Counted from the stretch's first letter, positions 33,871 through 43,823 are shown. The stretch is DNA of 47,700 nucleotides from Hyphomicrobiales bacterium (GCA_900472925.1 UCJU01000026.1:1-47700), one strand, 5' to 3'. Numbers and translations: made by a program. The notes: generated by a model from the letters alone, not told the origin.

Positions 33871-35466
33871 TCAGTCGATGTTGAACGACAGCGACTTGAC
33901 CTGACGGATGGCCGGGTTGGCGCGCAGCTTGTCCAGCACGGTTTCGGAGACCGGACCGTCGACATACAGCAGTGCGATGGCATCGCCGCTTTCCTTTTCG
34001 CGACCCAGCTGGAAGTTGGCGATGTTGACGCCAGCTTCACCCAACGTCGTGCCCATGAAGCCGATCATGCCGGGAACGTCTGTGTTGGTGATGTAGATCA
34101 TGTGCTGACCGACATCGGCATCCATGTTGATGTTCTTGATCTGGATGAAACGGGCCTTCCCATCCGAGAATACGGTTCCGGCAACCGAGCGGACCTGATT
34201 TTCGCTCTTCACCGTCAGCTTGATGAAGCCGTCGTAGACGCCGGTCTTGTCGCGCTTGATCTCGGACAGGATGATGCCCTTTTCCTTGATCATGACGGGC
34301 GCGGAAACCATGTTCACATCGGCAACCTGCGGACGGATCAGACCAGCCAGAAGCGCGGATGTCAGCGCCTTGGTGTTCATGCTGGCGGTTGCGCCATCAT
34401 ACAGGATCTCGATTTCCTTGGTGGCGCTTTCCTGCACCTGACCAACGAAGGAGCCGAGAACGTCGGCCAGCTTGATGAAGGGCTTGAGGCGCGGTGCTTC
34501 GTCAGCGGTGATGGAGGGCATGTTGATAGCGTTGGAAACCGCACCCTTCACGAGGTAATCCGACATCTGTTCGGCGACCTGAAGCGCCACGTTTTCCTGT
34601 GCTTCCGTGGTCGATGCGCCAAGATGCGGCGTGCAGACCACGTTCGGTAGGCCAAACAGCGGGCTTTCCGTCGCAGGCTCGACCTCGAACACGTCGAAAC
34701 CGGCACCGGCAACATGGCCGGACTTGATGGCGTCGGCAAGTGCTGCCTCATCCACCAGGCCACCACGGGCGCAGTTGATGATGCGAACGCCTGGCTTGGT
34801 CTTGGCCAGGTTTTCAGCGTTGAGAATCCCGCGGGTCTTGTCGGTCATCGGCACATGCAGAGTGATGAAATCGGCCTGCGCCAGAAGCTCGTCCAGCTCG
34901 ACCTTCGTCACGCCCATTTCCTGCGCGCGCTCTGGCGAAAGGAAGGGGTCGTAGGCGAGAACGTTCATCTTGAGACCGATGGCACGCGCACAGACGATGC
35001 CGCCAATGTTGCCCGCACCGATGACGCCGAGCGTCTTACCGGTGATTTCGACACCCATGAACTTGGATTTTTCCCACTTGCCGGCCTGGGTGGAAGCGTC
35101 GGCTGCCGGAAGCTGGCGCGCAACGGCAAACATCAGCGCTATCGCGTGTTCAGCCGTTGTGATCGAGTTGCCGAACGGCGTGTTCATGACGATGATGCCG
35201 CGGCGGGATGCGGCGGGAATATCGACATTGTCGACGCCGATACCGGCGCGGCCGATGACCTTGAGGTTCGTTGCAGCTGCAATCAGCTTTTCCGTGGCCT
35301 TGGTGGCAGAGCGGATGGCAAGACCATCATAGTTGCCGATGATTTCGGCCAGCTTGTCCTTGTCCTTGCCAAGTTTCGGCTGGAAATCAACGTCTACACC
35401 GCGATCGCGGAAAATCTGGACGGCGGTTTCCGACAGTTCGTCAGATACGAGTACGCGAGGTGCCAT
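33871..35466 (-). CDS. serA: D-3-phosphoglycerate dehydrogenase
   Basis: A 531-aa long-type SerA that oxidises 3-phosphoglycerate in the first step of serine synthesis. The N-terminal substrate and NAD domains have GVIGAGNIGG and the conserved Arg (INCARGG), Glu and His (TPHLGAST) of D-2-hydroxyacid dehydrogenases. An intervening allosteric substrate-binding domain follows (about 320-455), and a C-terminal ACT domain (NTDVPGMIGFMGTTLGEAGV) suggests feedback by serine. It follows serC by 77 bases in the same direction, with a hairpin in between. Confidence 0.97.
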   Translation of the reverse strand: MAPRVLVSDELSETAVQIFRDRGVDVDFQPKLGKDKDKLAEIIGNYDGLAIRSATKATEKLIAAATNLKVIGRAGIGVDNVDIPAASRRGIIVMNTPFGNSITTAEHAIALMFAVARQLPAADASTQAGKWEKSKFMGVEITGKTLGVIGAGNIGGIVCARAIGLKMNVLAYDPFLSPERAQEMGVTKVELDELLAQADFITLHVPMTDKTRGILNAENLAKTKPGVRIINCARGGLVDEAALADAIKSGHVAGAGFDVFEVEPATESPLFGLPNVVCTPHLGASTTEAQENVALQVAEQMSDYLVKGAVSNAINMPSITADEAPRLKPFIKLADVLGSFVGQVQESATKEIEILYDGATASMNTKALTSALLAGLIRPQVADVNMVSAPVMIKEKGIILSEIKRDKTGVYDGFIKLTVKSENQVRSVAGTVFSDGKARFIQIKNINMDADVGQHMIYITNTDVPGMIGFMGTTLGEAGVNIANFQLGREKESGDAIALLYVDGPVSETVLDKLRANPAIRQVKSLSFNID

Positions 35467-35515
35467 TGTGTGGGCTCCTTGAAAATGGGTTCAGTCTTGA
35501 GAATGAGGCATGAAC

Positions 35516-35535
35516 GGCCCTGCCGTGGCAGGGCC
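35516..35535 (-). terminator. Hairpin in the serC-serA intergenic region
   Basis: GGCCCTGC (35516-35523) pairs with GCAGGGCC (35528-35535) around a 4-nt loop. It begins eight bases after the serC stop. No T-tract follows, so it may reduce rather than stop transcription into serA, or protect the serC message end. Confidence 0.6.
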
Positions 35536-35543
35536 GGAATCGA

Positions 35544-36722
35544 TCAGGCGGCAGCCTTGAAGGTTGCAGCCTTCTGTGTTTCGAATGCCCATTTCAGCCA
35601 AGGCATGACAGCCTTCATATCTGCCGTTTCGATGGTCGCACCAGCCCAGATACGAAGACCGGACGGCGCGTCGCGGTAAGCACCGATATCGAGCGCCACA
35701 TTTTCTTTTTCGAGAAGAGCAACCATGCCCTTTGCGAAATCTGCCTGCGCGGCCGCGTCCAGCGCTGCCACATCGCGGCAAACGATCTTGAGGCAGACGG
35801 AGGTGTTGGAGCGCGTCTCATCGACAACCGCCAGATTGGCGATCCAGTTATGCTCGGCCACGAAGTCGAAGATCACCTGGGCATTGGCATCGGCACGCGC
35901 CATCAGGGCGTTGAGACCACCGAGGCTCTTCGCCCACAGCAGCGCATCGATATAGTCTTCGACGCAGAGCATCGACGGCGTGTTGATGGTTTCGCCCGTA
36001 AAGATGCCATCGATCAACTTTCCGCCAGATGTCATGCGGAAAATCTTTGGCAACGGCCATGCGGGCACGTAGGTCGTCAGACGCTCGACGGCACGCGGCG
36101 ACAGGATGATGACGCCATGGCCGCCCTCGCCGCCCAGAACCTTCTGCCAGGAGAAGGTGGTGACATCGAGCTTGGAGAAGTCCATGTCCTGCGCAAAGGC
36201 AGCGGAGGTGGCGTCGCAAATGGTAAGACCCTTGCGATCAGCCGGAATGAAATCGGCGTTCGGAACGCGGACGCCTGAGGTGGTACCGTTCCAGGTAAAG
36301 ACCACATCACGGTCGAAATCGATGGTGGAAAGGTCTGGCAGAACGCCGTAATCGGCCTCTATTCTGCGCACGTCTTTCAGCTTCAACTGCTTGACGACAT
36401 CCGTCACCCAACCGGAACCGAAGCTTTCCCACGCCACCATATCGACGCCGCGCTCACCGAGCAGCGACCACAGGGCCATTTCGACGGCACCAGTGTCGGA
36501 TGCAGGGACGATACCGATGCGATAATCGGCGGGAACGTTCAGAACTTCGCGGGTGAGATCGATGGCCTGCTTCAGCTTGGCTTTGCCAACCTTGGCGCGA
36601 TGCGAACGACCAAGCGGTGCATCGGAGAGAGCATCGAGCGACCAGCCGGGGCGCTTCGAGCAGGGACCAGAGGAGAAATGCGTATTGCCCGGACGGATGT
36701 CCGGTTTCACTATATCAGTCAT
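35544..36722 (-). CDS. serC: Phosphoserine aminotransferase
   Basis: A 392-aa PLP-dependent class V aminotransferase that converts 3-phosphohydroxypyruvate to phosphoserine. The N-terminal [12 protein letters not shown] and the PLP-lysine region [15 protein letters not shown] are diagnostic of the alphaproteobacterial SerC type. It is the first gene of the serC-serA operon. The 5' leader carries a hairpin and a sigma-70-like promoter, described separately. Confidence 0.96.
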   Translation of the reverse strand: MTDIVKPDIRPGNTHFSSGPCSKRPGWSLDALSDAPLGRSHRAKVGKAKLKQAIDLTREVLNVPADYRIGIVPASDTGAVEMALWSLLGERGVDMVAWESFGSGWVTDVVKQLKLKDVRRIEADYGVLPDLSTIDFDRDVVFTWNGTTSGVRVPNADFIPADRKGLTICDATSAAFAQDMDFSKLDVTTFSWQKVLGGEGGHGVIILSPRAVERLTTYVPAWPLPKIFRMTSGGKLIDGIFTGETINTPSMLCVEDYIDALLWAKSLGGLNALMARADANAQVIFDFVAEHNWIANLAVVDETRSNTSVCLKIVCRDVAALDAAAQADFAKGMVALLEKENVALDIGAYRDAPSGLRIWAGATIETADMKAVMPWLKWAFETQKAATFKAAA

Positions 36723-36770
36723 TTGACTACCCTTTCAGATAGGCGCCTCTCGTTAGGGAGAGGTGTCCTG
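36723..36770 (-). promoter_or_regulatory. Putative serC leader RNA (5' UTR hairpin)
   Basis: The minus-strand leader of serC contains CCTCTC/GAGAGG (36763-36758 with 36751-36746) around a 6-nt loop, followed by GCGCCTATCTGAAAGGG just before the start codon. This agrees with what I remember of the serC RNA motif described upstream of serC-serA in alphaproteobacteria. The AAAGGG ribosome-binding site lies right after the stem, so translation could be regulated. The match is from memory and has not been scored against a covariance model. Confidence 0.55.
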
Positions 36771-36776
36771 CCCTCG

Positions 36777-36805
36777 TTGCTATGCGCCCGGCCTTTCGCA
36801 GTCAA
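36777..36805 (-). promoter_or_regulatory. Sigma-70-like promoter of serC-serA
   Basis: On the minus strand TTGACT (36805-36800) and TAGCAA (36782-36777) are separated by 17 bases. Transcription would start near 36770, giving a leader of about 48 bases. Confidence 0.55.
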
Positions 36806-36873
36806 GAGGATTATGTCGCAAGCAAAGACTATCTTGGCTCGTCTGCGTCATGGGAAGACATGGCTCCCAAAGC

Positions 36874-36911
36874 AAAACCGCCCGCATCCATGATGGATGC
36901 GAGCGGTTTTT
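36874..36911 (-). terminator. Rho-independent terminator of the outer-membrane protein gene
   Basis: AAAACCGC and GCATCCA (36874-36890) pair with TGGATGC and GCGGTTTT, with a small CC/GA interior mismatch. On the minus strand a T-rich tract follows. It starts 23 bases after the stop of the gene ending at 36934. Confidence 0.85.
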
Positions 36912-36933
36912 GACTTAAGCTAAAATGGCAGGG

Positions 36934-37740
36934 TTATTTGTAGACCGCAGGCTGAAGCGGAATGTCAGCAGGTGGGATATACTGCGCGGTATCGCAACCG
37001 TTGAAGACATAACGGCCACCGACGCGAACTTCATGCGAGGTCAGGCCCTTGTCACGTCCCGAGCTGACAGCACCGCGACCACCGAACATTTCACCGCTGC
37101 CGATTTGGCGGAAACGGTAACCGACGTCGGCCTTGAGGTTGCAGGTAACATCGATCGATGCGCCAGCCATCAAGGCGTAGGCAAAGCGCCAGTTCTCTTT
37201 ACCTTCGAACTCGCAGCAACCGCTATCGAGCTTCACGTTGTCCCACTTGACGTGCGCGCCACCGATACCCGCACCCAGATAAGGGGTTATGCGACCGTAT
37301 GTCCCAAGATCGACATAGGCGTTGGCCATCAGGCTGTAGGCACGCAATGACGAGCGGAAATTGTCGATCCCACCGCCTGCCGCATCGGCTTGACCGCGAA
37401 AGTCGGATTTTCCCATGTAGTCGAACGTCAGGTCCGTACGCAGGTAGTTGTTGATCTGGTAACCCGCACCTGCGCCAAAAAGGAAACTGTCATCGGCATC
37501 GGTTCTGGAGGAGCGGATGAGGGTGTTCGTTCCGCCCACTGCGCGGCTGAACTCAAAGCTGCGCGACTTGTTGAACGAGTATCCCACGTCACCGCGCAGA
37601 TACCAGCCGCTTGCTTCCTGAACGGCCACTTCCGGTGCTTGGTCCGGGAATGCCGGTGGCGGCTCCTGATAAACATCGGCTGCAAAGGCGGTTTGGCATG
37701 CCATCAAAGCGGCGACGATACCGATCAGGCTCTTTTTCAT
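36934..37740 (-). CDS. Outer-membrane beta-barrel protein (Omp25/RopB-like)
   Basis: A 268-aa protein with a signal peptide ending TAFA-ADV. The mature protein has the alternating pattern of an eight-stranded beta-barrel: SGWYLRGDVGYSFN at the start, several aromatic strand ends (YLRTDLTFDYMG, ITPYLGAGIGGAHV) and a final strand near VRVGGRYVF. It belongs to the porin-like/Omp25 group common in Rhizobiaceae. The sequence continues about 17 residues beyond the last strand, so the terminal residue is not the usual Phe. GGGAG precedes the ATG by eight bases and overlaps the stop of a tiny upstream ORF. Confidence 0.88.
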   Translation of the reverse strand: MKKSLIGIVAALMACQTAFAADVYQEPPPAFPDQAPEVAVQEASGWYLRGDVGYSFNKSRSFEFSRAVGGTNTLIRSSRTDADDSFLFGAGAGYQINNYLRTDLTFDYMGKSDFRGQADAAGGGIDNFRSSLRAYSLMANAYVDLGTYGRITPYLGAGIGGAHVKWDNVKLDSGCCEFEGKENWRFAYALMAGASIDVTCNLKADVGYRFRQIGSGEMFGGRGAVSSGRDKGLTSHEVRVGGRYVFNGCDTAQYIPPADIPLQPAVYK

Positions 37741-37752
37741 ATTGGCGGCTCC

Positions 37753-37800
37753 CTAGGCGGTATAGGCGACGAACGCGGCAATACCCGTGAAATTCTTCAT
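37753..37800 (-). CDS. Possible 15-aa leader ORF upstream of the outer-membrane protein gene
   Basis: ATG at 37800-37798 opens 15 codons (MKNFTGIAAFVAYTA) ending in TAG at 37755-37753. The stop overlaps the GGGAG ribosome-binding site of the barrel gene, so translation could be coupled. The peptide resembles the start of a signal peptide, much like the downstream MKKSLIGIVAALMA, so it may be a duplicated remnant. Its own ribosome-binding site is weak. Confidence 0.3.
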   Translation of the reverse strand: MKNFTGIAAFVAYTA

Positions 37801-38192
37801 CTACGAAACCTGAAGGAAAATGGTTAAATCCCTGTTAAAATCCGAAGTTCTTTATATGGAAGTCCTAAGAAACGCGGTTAATTTTGTTCCCACAACTTCT
37901 CCGCAGCCCTCATCCCGCTGGAAAATTTAAACTCGCGGATTGCGTGTATTTTCGCCGAAAACGCCATATATCCCCCTTCACTGTATGATTTCGGAATAAT
38001 ATTTTGTTAGCTAATATTATTGTCCTTATCACAACAATGCTTCCGTAAAGTCAGTATTGGTCGCAAGTTTATGCGACGAAGCATGCAAGTCAGACATGAT
38101 GCGCTGATCCGATAGGGAATTCCGTCCCTCGCCTTCCCTCGGCACATTCGTAACGCGGGCTGCTCAGATAATTTTCTCAAGGTCATACAGCT
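37801..38192. other. AT-rich divergent intergenic region
   Basis: About 390 bases without a gene lie between the divergent outer-membrane protein gene and the GGDEF-EAL gene. The region is clearly AT-richer than its surroundings and includes the inverted repeat at 37995-38021. It should carry the promoters of both genes. I could not assign -35/-10 boxes with confidence. Confidence 0.6.
37995..38021. repeat. AT-only inverted repeat, possible operator
   Basis: AATAATATT (37995-38003) and AATATTATT (38013-38021) are exact reverse complements with a 9-base spacer. The spacing fits a dimeric regulator site; a regulator is not known. It lies about 170 bases before the GGDEF-EAL start and 195 before the small leader ORF on the other side. 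Confidence 0.5.
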
Positions 38193-40145
38193 TTGAACAC
38201 ACCGAAGAAACTCATTCTCGAGTTTGTCAAAATACCGGATCACAATCCCGAACTGCTGATCGCAAAATATCGCGCCTTTTGCCGGCAGATGCCGATCATG
38301 TATTTCATCTTGATATCGAGCACCTGGGCACTGGCCGCGACACACCTGTCGGTCGCACCCGTTTGGTTGACAATTCTCATTCCGATGATTTTCTCGATCA
38401 TCAGCGCCATCCGTGTGTTGTTCTGGTGGAAGTCCCGCAAGGTTATCCCAACGGCGCGGGAAGCCTTTGCGGCCTTGAAGAGAACGCAGCATCTGTCCGT
38501 CGGCATTTCAGTCGCCTTCACGCTGTGGTCTTTCCTGCTCTATCCCTATGGCGACGCCTACCAGCAATCCCACATTGCATTCTACATGGCCATCACGGTC
38601 ATTTCCTGCATCTTCTGCTTGATGCATGTGCGCTCGGCTGCGTTCTTCGTGGCTCTCATCGTCAACGGCACATTCATCGTGTTTTTCGGGTCGACCGGCC
38701 ACGCCACCTTCATCGCCATTGCGATCAACATCCTGTTGGTCAGTTTTGGCATGCTGGCCGTCCTGATGGTCAATTACCGCAATTTCGAAAGAATGATCAG
38801 CGCGCAACAGCAGACAGAAGCGCTCAGCAATGAAAATCTGCGACTGGCCAATATCGACAGCCTCACCGGTCTGCCGAACCGGCGCGCATTTTTCAACCAT
38901 CTGACAGAGGCATTCCAGTCGGCTATCCAAAACGAAACACGTCTGGCTATCGGCGTGATCGATCTCGACGGCTTCAAACCCGTCAACGATCTCTATGGGC
39001 ACTCGTCCGGCGACCGCCTGCTGATAGACGTCAGCGATCGCCTCACCCGAAATTTCGCGGCTTCCGATCTTTTCCTGGCGCGGCTGGGCGGGGATGAGTT
39101 TGCCTTCGTCATTTCCGATGTCGCCAGCAATCGCAACATCGTTTCGGAAGGCGACCGCATGTGCGAGCAGCTGCGTTCGCCGTTCAATCTGCCCGACGCC
39201 ACCATCATGATTTCCGGCTCCATCGGTATCGCCGTTTTCCCCGACCTTGCATCCTCGCCAGAGGAATTGTTCGACCGGGCGGATTACGCTCTTTATCATG
39301 GCAAGCGACAGAAGCGCGGCAACAGCACGCTTTTCACCGCTGAACACGTGGCCGAGATTCATCGCGATGCCCGCATCGAACAAACCCTGAAACAGGCCGA
39401 TCTCGCAGAGGAACTCTCGGTCGTCTTCCAGCCGATCGTTGATGTAACCGTCAACAGGACCACCGGCTTCGAGGCGCTTGCCCGCTGGAACAGCGCCGTT
39501 CTCGGGGAGATGTCACCCGGCCAGTTCATTCCGATTGCGGAACGTGCTGGCATCATCGGCAGCCTTACAAGGCCCCTGCTCAAGAAAGCACTGGAAGTCG
39601 CCTGCCAATGGCCTGATGGCATCAGGCTATCCTTCAATCTGTCCGCCCAGGATTTGAACAGCCCGGAAGCGGTGACGATCATCATCGCCATCATCGAGAC
39701 CAGCGGTTTCGATGCCTCGCGTCTCGATCTTGAAATTACAGAGACGGCCTTCATTCACGACACACGCCAGGCGCGGCAATCAGTCGACATGCTCCGCCAT
39801 ATCGGCTGCGGCATTTCACTGGATGATTTCGGCACGGGATATTCCAGCCTTACATCTCTTCATTCCCTGCCACTGACCAAGATCAAGATCGACCATAGTT
39901 TCGTGCGCGGCATACAAAACAACACCTCCAGTGAAAAGATCGTACGATCCGTACTGACACTCAGTCGTGAAATGGGCCTTGATGCCATCGTTGAGGGCGT
40001 CGAAACGGAAGAAGAACTCGCGTTCACCATCAAGCTCGGCGGCAATCTTGTGCAGGGTTATCTGTTTTCACGCCCGATGAATGAAAGCGCTATTGCCAGC
40101 TTCCTGGCGTCGGAGAAACAAGCGTCATACGCCCGCATGGCATGA
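38193..40145 (+). CDS. Membrane-bound GGDEF-EAL protein (cyclic-di-GMP turnover)
   Basis: A 650-aa protein. Residues about 30-205 hold six or seven membrane segments in tandem pairs with no clear periplasmic domain. The diguanylate cyclase domain follows, with LTGLPNRRAFF and an intact GGDEF (RLGGDEFAF), then an EAL phosphodiesterase domain with an intact EAL (GFEALARW), DDFGTGYSSL and EGVETEEEL. Both active sites look complete, so the direction of net activity cannot be read from sequence. The start is TTG 38193, with AAGGTC about 11 bases upstream. It is monocistronic, with a strong terminator after it. Confidence 0.93.
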   Translation: MNTPKKLILEFVKIPDHNPELLIAKYRAFCRQMPIMYFILISSTWALAATHLSVAPVWLTILIPMIFSIISAIRVLFWWKSRKVIPTAREAFAALKRTQHLSVGISVAFTLWSFLLYPYGDAYQQSHIAFYMAITVISCIFCLMHVRSAAFFVALIVNGTFIVFFGSTGHATFIAIAINILLVSFGMLAVLMVNYRNFERMISAQQQTEALSNENLRLANIDSLTGLPNRRAFFNHLTEAFQSAIQNETRLAIGVIDLDGFKPVNDLYGHSSGDRLLIDVSDRLTRNFAASDLFLARLGGDEFAFVISDVASNRNIVSEGDRMCEQLRSPFNLPDATIMISGSIGIAVFPDLASSPEELFDRADYALYHGKRQKRGNSTLFTAEHVAEIHRDARIEQTLKQADLAEELSVVFQPIVDVTVNRTTGFEALARWNSAVLGEMSPGQFIPIAERAGIIGSLTRPLLKKALEVACQWPDGIRLSFNLSAQDLNSPEAVTIIIAIIETSGFDASRLDLEITETAFIHDTRQARQSVDMLRHIGCGISLDDFGTGYSSLTSLHSLPLTKIKIDHSFVRGIQNNTSSEKIVRSVLTLSREMGLDAIVEGVETEEELAFTIKLGGNLVQGYLFSRPMNESAIASFLASEKQASYARMA

Positions 40146-40161
40146 CGCTGCACGTCGTCAA

Positions 40162-40192
40162 AAAAAAGGCCAGCACTGATGCTGGCCATTTT
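40162..40192. terminator. Bidirectional terminator between the GGDEF-EAL gene and glmM
   Basis: GGCCAGCA (40168-40175) pairs with TGCTGGCC (40180-40187) around CTGA. A run of A precedes the stem and a run of T follows, so it can act on both converging transcripts. Confidence 0.92.
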
Positions 40193-40206
40193 TACGAATC
40201 CTGATT

Positions 40207-41559
40207 TTACGCTGCCGATCTGGCGTTGGAGATGACGCCAACCAGCTCATTGACGATGCGCTCCACCTGCGCGCTGTCGTCGCCTTCCGCCATGACGCGG
40301 ATCAACGGCTCCGTTCCGGAAGGGCGGATGACCAGTCGGCCATTACTGGCCAGCGCGCTTTCAGCGTCGGCAATCGCCTGCTGCACCACGGGGTTCTCAA
40401 GCGGCTTGCCGCCGGTTGTGCGAACATTCTTCAGCAATTGCGGCACCGGCTCGAATTTGCGGCAGACCTCGCTGACGGTGCGGCCGGAGCGTTTCACGCG
40501 TGCAAGAACCTGAAGTGCGGCAACAAGGCCATCTCCGGTCGTGCCGTAATCCGACAGCACGATGTGACCGGATTGCTCTCCACCGACATTGAAATCGTTG
40601 TTGCGCATGTGCTCCACAACATAACGGTCACCGACCTTGGTGCGCGCCAGCGACAAGCCCTTGTCTCCGAGGAAGCGTTCAAGACCCAGATTCGACATAA
40701 CCGTCGCGACGATACCGCCGCCACGCAGGATTTTATCTTCGGCCCAGCTGTCGGCGATCGTCGCCATCAATTGGTCGCCGTCAACGATCTGACCCAATTC
40801 GTCCACGATGATGACGCGGTCCGCATCGCCATCAAGCGCAATGCCGATATCGGCGCGCACCTCGTGCACCTTTTTCTGAAGGGTTTCAGGATAGGTTGAG
40901 CCGCATTCGAAATTGATGTTCGTACCGTTCGGCTCGTTCCCGATGGTGACGACTTCAGCGCCCAACTCCCAAAGGGCAGCCGGGGCCACCTTGTAGGCTG
41001 CGCCATTGGCACAATCGATCGCAATCCTCAAACCACTCAGCGTCACATCGCGAGGCAAGGTCCGCTTCACGAATTCGATATAGCGATAGATGTCGCCGTC
41101 CACACGCTTAGCGCGTCCGATTTCATGCGGCTTTGCAAGCTGCGAGTAGATATCCTTGTCGAGCAAATCTTCAATTTCAAGCTCCAGCTCGTCCGAAAGC
41201 TTGTATCCATCCGGTCCGAAAAGCTTGATGCCATTATCAGCGAAAGGATTGTGCGAGGCGGAAATCATCACGCCGATATCGGCACGCAGCGAGCGCGTCA
41301 GCATAGCAACCGCAGGCGTGGGGATAGGGCCGAGAAGAAACACATCGAGGCCAGCGGCGGTGAAACCGGCGACCAGCGCATTTTCCAGCATATAGCCCGA
41401 AAGACGCGTATCCTTGCCGATAACGACGCGGTGACGATGATTGCCGCGACGGAAAATCGTGCCGACTGCGATACCGACACGCATCGCCAGATCCGGCGTC
41501 ATTGGGAAGACGTTGGATTGGCCGCGAATACCATCGGTTCCGAAATAGCGACGTGTCAT
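40207..41559 (-). CDS. glmM: Phosphoglucosamine mutase
   Basis: A 450-aa enzyme that interconverts glucosamine-6-phosphate and glucosamine-1-phosphate for cell-wall and LPS precursors. The phospho-serine is S102 in [12 protein letters not shown]; the metal loop DGDADR and the C-terminal phosphate loop [12 protein letters not shown] are present. ATG 41559 was chosen over the open frame's 41646 because the protein then begins [18 protein letters not shown] lies just upstream, and the likely promoter -10 box is at 41631-41636, inside the longer version. Confidence 0.97.
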   Translation of the reverse strand: MTRRYFGTDGIRGQSNVFPMTPDLAMRVGIAVGTIFRRGNHRHRVVIGKDTRLSGYMLENALVAGFTAAGLDVFLLGPIPTPAVAMLTRSLRADIGVMISASHNPFADNGIKLFGPDGYKLSDELELEIEDLLDKDIYSQLAKPHEIGRAKRVDGDIYRYIEFVKRTLPRDVTLSGLRIAIDCANGAAYKVAPAALWELGAEVVTIGNEPNGTNINFECGSTYPETLQKKVHEVRADIGIALDGDADRVIIVDELGQIVDGDQLMATIADSWAEDKILRGGGIVATVMSNLGLERFLGDKGLSLARTKVGDRYVVEHMRNNDFNVGGEQSGHIVLSDYGTTGDGLVAALQVLARVKRSGRTVSEVCRKFEPVPQLLKNVRTTGGKPLENPVVQQAIADAESALASNGRLVIRPSGTEPLIRVMAEGDDSAQVERIVNELVGVISNARSAA

Positions 41560-41630
41560 TTGAACTCCAGAATTTGTCCAGTGCCCGGCCAGCGCTTTTC
41601 TAAAGCGCGCCATAGGCTCTCTCGCTAGAT

Positions 41631-41659
41631 GCCATAAAAGCCGCAAAACAACACGTCAA
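41631..41659 (-). promoter_or_regulatory. Sigma-70-like promoter of glmM
   Basis: On the minus strand TTGACG (41659-41654) and TATGGC (41636-41631) are separated by 17 bases. It lies between the ftsH terminator and the glmM start. Confidence 0.6.
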
Positions 41660-41729
41660 TTACCGCGAAAGGCCAATATATGTTGTTACCAACTCTGTTT
41701 GGCGCGACAGAAACAGCAGCGCAAAGAAA

Positions 41730-41756
41730 AAGGCCGCCCGTAAAACGGACGGCCTT
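41730..41756 (-). terminator. Rho-independent terminator of ftsH
   Basis: A 12-bp stem with one mismatch (41730-41741 with 41745-41756) around AAA; on the minus strand it is followed by TTTTCTTT. It begins 23 bases after the ftsH stop. Confidence 0.9.
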
Positions 41757-41779
41757 CATATCAAATCATGTTGTAGACA

Positions 41780-43741
41780 TCAGCGCGGTTGCGGCTCCAT
41801 GCCGCCTTCGGCCTCGCCATCGCCCTTGGCCTCACCGTCACCCTTGACTTCGGTAGGACCATCTTTCTTCGTACCAGCCTTTGGAACGGCTGAGCCGCGA
41901 CCCGGCGAATCGTCGCCCAGATCACGTGACGGCTTTTCACCGCGGATCAGAGCCTTGATTTCGTCACCTGTCAGCGTTTCGTACTCCAGAAGACCTTCGG
42001 CAATGGCCACGAAGCCATCGTGGTTTTCCGTCAGAATGCGACGCGCTTCCGCATAGGCTTCGTCGATCAGACGACGCACTTCAGTGTCGATGGTCTGCGC
42101 TGTGGCCTCGGACACGTTCTTGGACTGCGAAACCGAGTGGCCAAGGAACACTTCCTGCTGGTTTTCACCGTAGGAGACCTGACCGAGCGCATCGGAAAAG
42201 CCCCACTGCGTGACCATTGCACGGGCAAGCTTCGTCGCCTGCTCGATATCGGACGATGCGCCGGAGGTGATGTTTTCCTTGCCGAATGTCAGCTCTTCCG
42301 CCACGCGACCACCCATCATGATGACCAGACGTGACACCATCCACTTGTAGCTCATGGAATAGCGGTCGCCTTCCGGCAACTGCATGACCATGCCCAGCGC
42401 ACGACCGCGCGGAATGATGGTGGCCTTGTGCAGCGGATCGGCCACAGGAACTTTCAGCGCCGTAATAGCATGACCGGCTTCGTGATAGGCGGTCAGCTTC
42501 TTTTCGGCTTCGGTCATGGCGGAAGAGCGACGCTCTGCACCCATCATGATCTTGTCCTTGGCGTCCTCGAATTCTGCCATGGTCACGACGCGCTTGTTGC
42601 GGCGTGCGGCCATCAGCGCTGCTTCGTTGACGAGGTTTGCCAGATCGGCACCGGAGAAACCGGGCGTGCCACGGGCGAGAACCTTGAGATCGACATTCGG
42701 TGCCAGGGGCACATTGCGAGCATGAACCTTCAAGATGCGTTCGCGACCGACGATGTCAGGGTTCGGAACGACGACCTGACGGTCGAAGCGGCCTGGACGC
42801 AGCAGAGCGGGGTCAAGCACGTCGGGGCGGTTCGTGGCGGCAATGAGAATAATCCCCTCATTGGCTTCGAAGCCGTCCATTTCGACCAGCAGCTGGTTTA
42901 GCGTCTGTTCGCGTTCATCGTTACCACCGCCAAGACCAGCGCCGCGATGGCGACCGACCGCGTCGATTTCATCAATGAAGATGATGCAAGGTGCGTTTTT
43001 CTTGGCCTGTTCGAACATGTCGCGGACACGGCTTGCACCGACACCGACAAACATTTCAACGAAGTCCGAACCGGAAATCGTGAAGAACGGAACATTGGCT
43101 TCACCAGCAACGGAACGTGCCAGCAAGGTCTTACCCGTACCGGGAGGGCCGACGAGAAGAACGCCGCGAGGAATCTTGCCACCAAGGCGCTGGAACTTCT
43201 GCGGATCACGCAGGAATTCCACGATCTCTTCCAGATCCTGCTTGGCTTCATCGACACCGGCAACGTCATCGAAAGTAATGCGGCCATGTGCTTCCGTCAG
43301 CAGCTTTGCCTTGGACTTGCCAAAGCCCATCGCACCGCGCGAGCCACCCTGCATCTGACGCATGAAAAACAGCCAGACACCCAGAATGAGGAACATCGGC
43401 AGCAACGTGCCGAGATAACTCAGAAAGCCGGATGAACCATCACTCTCGGGACGCGCCGCGATGGTGACGTTCTTGTTCTGGAGGCGATCCATCAGCGAAT
43501 CATCGATCACGGGCGAGTAGGTCTGGAACGCAGTGCCGCCATCGCTGTAAGTGCCGAGAACGCGGTTACCGGTGACGGTGACCTCACGAACGCGGCCAGA
43601 ATCGACATCGTGCAGGAACTGCGAATAGGGAATCTCACGTGAAGCCGATTGTGACGGTGATGTCTGGAACATGCTGAACAACGCGATCAGCAACAGAGCA
43701 ATCACTGCCCACAAGGCGAAATTTCTAAAATTTGGGTTCAT
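41780..43741 (-). CDS. ftsH: ATP-dependent zinc metalloprotease FtsH
   Basis: A 653-aa membrane-anchored AAA+ protease. Membrane segments lie at about residues 8-24 and 108-126, flanking a periplasmic domain. Walker A is GPPGTGKT (198-205), Walker B ends in FIDEID, and the pore motif region is [17 protein letters not shown]. The zinc site is HEAGH (420-424). The C-terminal tail is acidic and Gly-rich and contains a tandem GDGEA repeat encoded by two near-identical 18-base units (41810-41845). It degrades unneeded membrane and regulatory proteins. Its own promoter lies in the 154-base gap after tilS. Confidence 0.98.
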   Translation of the reverse strand: MNPNFRNFALWAVIALLLIALFSMFQTSPSQSASREIPYSQFLHDVDSGRVREVTVTGNRVLGTYSDGGTAFQTYSPVIDDSLMDRLQNKNVTIAARPESDGSSGFLSYLGTLLPMFLILGVWLFFMRQMQGGSRGAMGFGKSKAKLLTEAHGRITFDDVAGVDEAKQDLEEIVEFLRDPQKFQRLGGKIPRGVLLVGPPGTGKTLLARSVAGEANVPFFTISGSDFVEMFVGVGASRVRDMFEQAKKNAPCIIFIDEIDAVGRHRGAGLGGGNDEREQTLNQLLVEMDGFEANEGIILIAATNRPDVLDPALLRPGRFDRQVVVPNPDIVGRERILKVHARNVPLAPNVDLKVLARGTPGFSGADLANLVNEAALMAARRNKRVVTMAEFEDAKDKIMMGAERRSSAMTEAEKKLTAYHEAGHAITALKVPVADPLHKATIIPRGRALGMVMQLPEGDRYSMSYKWMVSRLVIMMGGRVAEELTFGKENITSGASSDIEQATKLARAMVTQWGFSDALGQVSYGENQQEVFLGHSVSQSKNVSEATAQTIDTEVRRLIDEAYAEARRILTENHDGFVAIAEGLLEYETLTGDEIKALIRGEKPSRDLGDDSPGRGSAVPKAGTKKDGPTEVKGDGEAKGDGEAEGGMEPQPR

Positions 43742-43794
43742 CGAACTCCCCGAACTCCAACGGGCAAATGCGCGCCCGCCATTATGTTGACCCT

Positions 43795-43823
43795 AACATA
43801 AGGAGCACAGTCGCCCTTGCCAA
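43795..43823 (-). promoter_or_regulatory. Sigma-70-like promoter of ftsH
   Basis: On the minus strand TTGGCA (43823-43818) and TATGTT (43800-43795) are separated by 17 bases, 54 bases before the ftsH start codon. Confidence 0.55.

Noticed and set aside
34714..35679. Open frame of 321 codons opposite serA
   Set aside because: Antisense shadow; serA is certain.
37871..37890. GGAAC and CGTT on the minus strand upstream of the outer-membrane protein gene
   Set aside because: The spacer is only 11 bases, outside the functional range.
41810..41845. Two 18-base near-identical tandem units in the 3' end of ftsH
   Set aside because: They encode a low-complexity acidic tail common in FtsH; not a separate repeat element.
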